This document shows, in pieces, positions 57,528 through 64,000 of a stretch of 64,000 nucleotides of DNA. Below the pieces are notes generated by a model that did not search any database, was not told the origin of the DNA, and was given only the letters and a program-made list of their open reading frames with translations. How positions within the stretch are numbered: the stretch's first letter is position 1; the number at the start of each line of letters is the position of its first letter. Made by a program: the position numbers and the translations under genes. The DNA is from Salipiger pallidus (lineage in GTDB: Bacteria > Pseudomonadota > Alphaproteobacteria > Rhodobacterales > Rhodobacteraceae), in assembly GCF_014643635.1 (NCBI RefSeq), contig NZ_BMJV01000006.1, forward strand, positions 333,463 through 397,462, written 5' to 3'.

Positions 57528-57608
57528 TAGAACCGAGGCCCGAACCCTCCACGTGCCGCCTCGCGGGCGTGGGACTTTCATCCGGGCGCTTATTCGAAGG
57601 AGAATACC

Positions 57609-60224
<2,616 letters not shown>

Positions 60225-60321
60225 GAGAGCGCAAAGGTCGTGCACTGAGCGCGCACCAGCGTCGAGCACTGCCTCGCGCTTCAAGCGCTTTGAGACAGGT
60301 TCCAAGCGCGACTGACACAGG

Positions 60322-60352
60322 AAAGGCCCGCCCCATGGCGGGCCTTTTTCTT
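60322..60352 (+). terminator. Rho-independent terminator of clpB
   Basis: AAAGGCCCGCC-CCAT-GGCGGGCCTTT is a perfect 11-bp stem followed by TTCTTT, 98 bp after the clpB stop. Between them GTGCACTGAG occurs twice (near 60216 and 60240), a small duplication around the stop codon. Confidence 0.9.
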
Positions 60353-60656
60353 TGCGAGCGGTGCCGCGATCAGTCGGTGAAACTGCCGCCTGCACTTGTT
60401 GTGACATGGCCCCGGTCAGGGGGCATAATGGGGCAGGTCTGTGGCAACGACGGTGTCCGCTGGGGCTGCATGCTGCCAAAGGCCGCGGCGTGGCCCTGGT
60501 CGGGGGATGCCGGCAGGTCGGGCATGGCGGCGAAGGGCCTCGCATGGCGGACCTGCAACGTTTGCCCATTGCTCGCAACCGGATCGCTGTTAAGGATCTC
60601 TCAAACGCCGCGCCAAGCCGCGCGCATCACACGGGATCCGCTGGAGCCGCCACCCC
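60353..60656. other. Gap upstream of the glutamate-synthase-like gene
   Basis: About 300 bp without a supported gene; short frames on both strands lack ribosome sites and family likeness. It probably contains the promoter for the next gene, but none stands out. Confidence 0.4.
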
Positions 60657-62138
60657 ATGTACGCCCTGCAGTTCGTCGCCCTTCTGTTCATCTTCATCAT
60701 CGGCGCTGCCGTGTTGGCGGTGCTGGGGCTTTACATCATCGACAAGACGCAAGCCGGTGACGCCATCCGCCGCAACTACCCGGTCATCGGACGCTTCCGC
60801 GGTCTGTTCACCAAGCTCGGGGAATTCTTTCGCCAGTACTTCTTTGCCATGGACCGTGAGGAAATGCCCTTCAACCGGGCGCAGCGCGACTGGGTCTACC
60901 ATGCCACCAAGGGCAAGGATAACACCGTCGCCTTCGGGTCCACCCGCAATCTCAACATTCCCGGCACGCCGATTTTCGTGAACGCGATCTTCCCGCCGCT
61001 GGATGATGAATTCGCCTCGACCGAGCCCATGGTGATTGGCCCGCATGCGCGGACGCCGTATGTTGCGAAGTCGATCTTCCACATCTCGGGCATGAGCTAT
61101 GGCGCGATCTCGAAGCCCGCGGTCGAGGCGCTGAGCAAGGGCGCGGCGAAGGCGGGGATCTGGCTCAACACCGGGGAAGGGGGGCTGTCGCCCTATCACG
61201 AGGTGGCCGATTGCGATCTCGTCTTCCAGATCGGCACCGCCAAGTTCGGCTTGAGGGACGAAAACGGGCGGATTGACGATGACAAGCTGCGCAACGTTGC
61301 CGCCAAGCCAAACGTCAAGATGTTCGAGCTGAAGATGGCCCAGGGGGCCAAACCCGGCAAGGGCGGCATCCTGCCTGGCGAGAAGGTCAACGAAGAGGTG
61401 GCGCTGATCCGGGGGCTTCGGGTTGGGCAGCCGGGCATTTCGCCCAACCGCCACCCCGAAATCGACACCTTCGGAGAGCTGCTCGACATGGTCGGGCATA
61501 TCCGCGAGGTCTCGGGCAAGCCGGTGGGCTTCAAGACGGTGATCGGCTCGTCCGATGCATGGGAAGAGCTGTTCCAGCTGATCGTGGAGCGCGGCCCCCA
61601 AAGCGCACCGGATTTCATCACCATCGACGGCGGCGAAGGCGGCACCGGCGCCGCGCCCATGCCGCTGATCGACCTCGTGGGCATGCCGATCCGCGAGGCG
61701 CTGCCGCGCATGGTCGACCTGCGCGACCGCTATGGTCTCAAGGATCGCATCCGCATCGTCGCTTCGGCCAAGCTGGTGAACCCCGCCGACGTGGCATGGG
61801 CAATCTGCCTTGGGGCGGATTTCGTGACCTCGGCGCGGGGCTTCATGTTCTCGATGGGCTGCATCCAGGCGCTGAAGTGCAACCGCAACACCTGTCCTAC
61901 CGGCATCACCACTCACAATCCGCGCCTTCAGAAGGGCCTGGTGGTCGAGGACAAGTATATCAAGGTCGCCAACTACGCCAAGGCGGTGATCAAGGAGGTC
62001 GAGACCATCGCCCATTCCGTCGGCGTGTCCGAACCGCGCCAGATGCGGCGGCGCCATGTGCGCATCGTTCAGCCCGACGGCGCGTCAATCCCGTTCAACA
62101 AGATCCGGCCAAGTTACAGTCCCAACACCTCAAAGTGA
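60657..62138 (+). CDS. FMN-binding glutamate synthase-family membrane protein
   Basis: A 493-residue protein. Residues 1-30 are a membrane helix ([22 protein letters not shown]). The rest is the synthase domain of glutamate synthase: [43 protein letters not shown] (FMN barrel) and [17 protein letters not shown], with three cysteines for an Fe-S cluster. It lacks the amidotransferase domain of true GltB, so the real substrate is unknown. It stands 75 bp before msrP. Confidence 0.85.
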   Translation: MYALQFVALLFIFIIGAAVLAVLGLYIIDKTQAGDAIRRNYPVIGRFRGLFTKLGEFFRQYFFAMDREEMPFNRAQRDWVYHATKGKDNTVAFGSTRNLNIPGTPIFVNAIFPPLDDEFASTEPMVIGPHARTPYVAKSIFHISGMSYGAISKPAVEALSKGAAKAGIWLNTGEGGLSPYHEVADCDLVFQIGTAKFGLRDENGRIDDDKLRNVAAKPNVKMFELKMAQGAKPGKGGILPGEKVNEEVALIRGLRVGQPGISPNRHPEIDTFGELLDMVGHIREVSGKPVGFKTVIGSSDAWEELFQLIVERGPQSAPDFITIDGGEGGTGAAPMPLIDLVGMPIREALPRMVDLRDRYGLKDRIRIVASAKLVNPADVAWAICLGADFVTSARGFMFSMGCIQALKCNRNTCPTGITTHNPRLQKGLVVEDKYIKVANYAKAVIKEVETIAHSVGVSEPRQMRRRHVRIVQPDGASIPFNKIRPSYSPNTSK

Positions 62139-62212
62139 GGCGAGTTTCCTTTGGGTGTAACGTTTTCCCGCTTACCTTCTCGGATACGGGCAGGACGCGA
62201 CAGGAGGACGCA

Positions 62213-63115
62213 ATGGCATTCAGATGGACACCGGATCTCACGGAAAAAGACGTCACGGACGAGGCCGCCTGGCTGAACCGCCGGCAGATCATGGCGGGCC
62301 TTGGCGGCCTTGCCGCTGCCGGTTTCGCCGGTGGCGCCCACGCTGCCGAAGGGCTCGAGCCCAACAGCTGGGAAGAGATCACCAGCTACAACAACTACTA
62401 CGAGTTCGGCACCGGCAAGGATGACCCTGCCCGTTATGCCGGTGACCTGACCATCGCGCCATGGACGGTGAAGATCGACGGGCTGGTGGACCGCCCCGGC
62501 AATTACACCTTCGAGGACATCATGTCGAAGATGACCCTCGAAGAGCGCATCTACCGGTTCCGCTGTGTCGAGGCATGGTCGATGGTCGTGCCCTGGACCG
62601 GGTTTGAACTGGCGGATCTTCTGGGCCTTGCGGGTGTGCAATCGGGGGCGAGGTATGTCGCTTTCGAAACCGTGCTGCGCCCCGAAGAGATGCCCGGCGT
62701 CTCGCGCCGCGTGCTCGACTGGCCCTATGTCGAGGGCCTGCGCCTCGATGAAGCAATGAACCCGCTCACCATCATGGCCACTGGTATCTATGGCCGGGAT
62801 ATCCCGCGCCAGAACGGCGCGCCTCTGCGGCTGGTGGTGCCGTGGAAATACGGCTTCAAGTCGATCAAGTCGGTGGTCCGGATCTCTGTGGTGGACAGTG
62901 AGCCACCGACCGCATGGAACAAGTCGAACCCCAGCGAATACGGCTTTTATTCCAACGTGAATCCGCAGGTGGATCACCCGCGCTGGAGCCAGGCCACGGA
63001 GCGCGAGATCGGCGGCGGGCTCTTTGCTTCGCGCAAGCCGACGCTCATGTTCAACGGCTACGAAGACGAGGTCGCCGGTCTCTACGAGGGCATGGATCTT
63101 TCGCGCAACTTCTGA
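62213..63115 (+). CDS. msrP: Protein-methionine-sulfoxide reductase, molybdenum subunit
   Basis: A 300-residue molybdopterin enzyme that repairs oxidised methionines in periplasmic proteins. A twin-arginine signal ([20 protein letters not shown]) precedes the sulfite-oxidase fold; [15 protein letters not shown] carries the Mo-ligand cysteine, and [12 protein letters not shown] the cofactor contact. ATG 62213 follows CAGGAGG. msrQ follows after 39 bp. Confidence 0.94.
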   Translation: MAFRWTPDLTEKDVTDEAAWLNRRQIMAGLGGLAAAGFAGGAHAAEGLEPNSWEEITSYNNYYEFGTGKDDPARYAGDLTIAPWTVKIDGLVDRPGNYTFEDIMSKMTLEERIYRFRCVEAWSMVVPWTGFELADLLGLAGVQSGARYVAFETVLRPEEMPGVSRRVLDWPYVEGLRLDEAMNPLTIMATGIYGRDIPRQNGAPLRLVVPWKYGFKSIKSVVRISVVDSEPPTAWNKSNPSEYGFYSNVNPQVDHPRWSQATEREIGGGLFASRKPTLMFNGYEDEVAGLYEGMDLSRNF

Positions 63116-63154
63116 CCCGCGGTGGCGATGCCACGCCGATCGAAGGACGATTAC

Positions 63155-63808
63155 ATGAACGACGGTGTTTCCGGCGCTTCCGCGCCGCGGCTCGTGCGGA
63201 TGCGCGACGGCCTCAACGGCGGCCTACGGCGGGTGCCCGCCTGGGCGCTCTATTTCCTCGCGCCACTGCCAGCGCTTTATCTCTTGTGGCAGGGCTCCAC
63301 TGGCGGGCTCGGGGTCGAACCGATCTCGGCGCTCGAACACGCGCTGGGGGAGCTGGCTCTGCAACTCCTGATCGCGGGGCTGTACATCACGCCGCTGCGC
63401 CGTTTCCTGGGGATCAACCTGATGCGGTTCCGCAGGGCGGTGGGGCTGATCGCGTTCTTCTATGTCTTCCTTCACCTGCTCACATGGCTGGTCCTCGACG
63501 TGCAGGTGCCGGCGCTGATCTGGCAGGATATCGTCAAGCGGCCTTATATCACCGTGGGCATGGGGGCCTTTGCCCTGCTGGTCCCGCTGGCGTTGACCTC
63601 CAACAACCTCTCCATCCGCCGTCTTGGTGGCAAACGCTGGCGGCAGCTGCACCGGCTGGTCTACGGTGCGGCCCTGTTGGGCGGGCTCCACTTTGTGATG
63701 CTGGTGAAGGGCTTCCAGATCGAGCCACTGCTTTACATGGGGGCGATCATCGTTCTGCTTGTGCTGCGGTTGCCGTCACCGCAACGCTTGTTCGCCCGAT
63801 CGGCCTGA
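63155..63808 (+). CDS. msrQ: MsrQ heme-binding membrane subunit
   Basis: A 217-residue ferric-reductase-like membrane protein with six hydrophobic helices that passes electrons to MsrP. Histidines for heme occur in FYVFLHLLTWLVL and in the WRQLHRLVYGAALLGGLHF segment. ATG 63155 is behind GAAGGACG; a GTG at 63122 is an alternative that adds 11 residues. Confidence 0.92.
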   Translation: MNDGVSGASAPRLVRMRDGLNGGLRRVPAWALYFLAPLPALYLLWQGSTGGLGVEPISALEHALGELALQLLIAGLYITPLRRFLGINLMRFRRAVGLIAFFYVFLHLLTWLVLDVQVPALIWQDIVKRPYITVGMGAFALLVPLALTSNNLSIRRLGGKRWRQLHRLVYGAALLGGLHFVMLVKGFQIEPLLYMGAIIVLLVLRLPSPQRLFARSA

Positions 63809-63910
63809 CCTCAGAACAGCTATCGGGGCGTATCAGCCGATCGGAACTGCCGGAAAGCTGAGCATGACAGAGAAATTTGGAAGAAAAATGACAAGTCTTG
63901 AAAAAAGGGG

Positions 63911-63939
63911 TTGCGAGTCGGTTGGTGTAACCGTAGAAG
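63911..63939 (+). promoter_or_regulatory. Candidate rRNA operon promoter
   Basis: TTGCGA (63911-63916) and TAGAAG (63934-63939) are separated by 17 bp, and the surrounding GGGGTTGCGAGTC...CCGTAGAAGCCCC and the G/C-rich leader that follows resemble the region upstream of 16S rRNA genes in Rhodobacterales. No coding frame crosses it. The window ends 61 bp later, before any 16S sequence. Confidence 0.5.
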
Positions 63940-64000
63940 CCCCTTCACCGGCGGCGCTGAGGTGCTGACGGGACGCTGGATGGGCCGCTGAGACGGACCT

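Larger units (their letters stand above)
57011..57608. other. 598-bp gap between pyrF and clpB
   Basis: It contains one doubtful small frame (57135-57323, minus), a short A/T-richer zone and the heat-shock type promoter of clpB. The rest shows nothing recognisable. Confidence 0.45.

Overview
The window is a high-GC chromosomal segment of an alphaproteobacterium, most likely a Rhodobacterales (Roseobacter/Paracoccaceae group) organism. This rests on gene neighbourhoods typical of that order: hisC-tyrA, argH-lipoprotein-lysA-TIGR02302, gloB beside a methyltransferase, an isolated F1 operon atpHAGDC, and serC-serA behind a long leader. No phage, insertion sequence, CRISPR array, tRNA or rRNA gene was recognised. 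The right edge probably runs into the promoter/leader of an rRNA operon.

Layout. 1-4092: end of pncB, then hisC-tyrA with two exported proteins. 4137-10676: tlpA divergent from argH, followed by a 50-residue lipoprotein, a DUF2834 membrane protein, lysA and a large Gln-rich TIGR02302 protein. 10677-11416: a non-coding interval with an unusual 8-bp tandem repeat (22 perfect copies) and two matching dyads, in front of a MarR-GNAT fusion gene. 12497-16762: rlmN, then a copper-efflux pair copA-cueR with a recognisable CueR promoter. 16963-20944: a four-gene siderophore ABC importer divergent from a DUF2218 gene, with a TGA-N9-TCA iron-box candidate between them. 20994-24298: serine biosynthesis serC-serA behind a 400-nt leader. 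24398-28329: HAD hydrolase, metallophosphatase, SulP transporter and an SH3 lipoprotein candidate.

28412-38807 is a surface-glycan locus. It holds a KpsM-like export permease, cysQ (PAP recycling), a GT2 glycosyltransferase, galU, galE, a GT4 glycosyltransferase, two more sugar transferases and a two-domain sulfotransferase. UDP-sugar supply, sugar transfer, sulfate transfer and removal of the sulfation by-product PAP sit together, so the product may be a sulfated extracellular glycan. A TetR regulator and an NYN-LOTUS protein follow.

40220-46813: GNAT acetyltransferase, voltage-gated-type K+ channel, clpA, gloB, a methyltransferase and an acidic exported protein. The gap before clpA has a hexanucleotide repeat and a parS-like palindrome. 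47323-52329: the F1-ATPase operon with a strong hairpin between atpD and atpC. 52414-57010: small exported and lectin-like proteins, DNA polymerase IV, a Nudix hydrolase and pyrF. 57499-60352: clpB with a heat-shock type promoter. 60657-63808: an FMN-binding glutamate-synthase-like membrane protein and msrPQ. Functional calls rest on motif and family recognition by eye; no database search was run.
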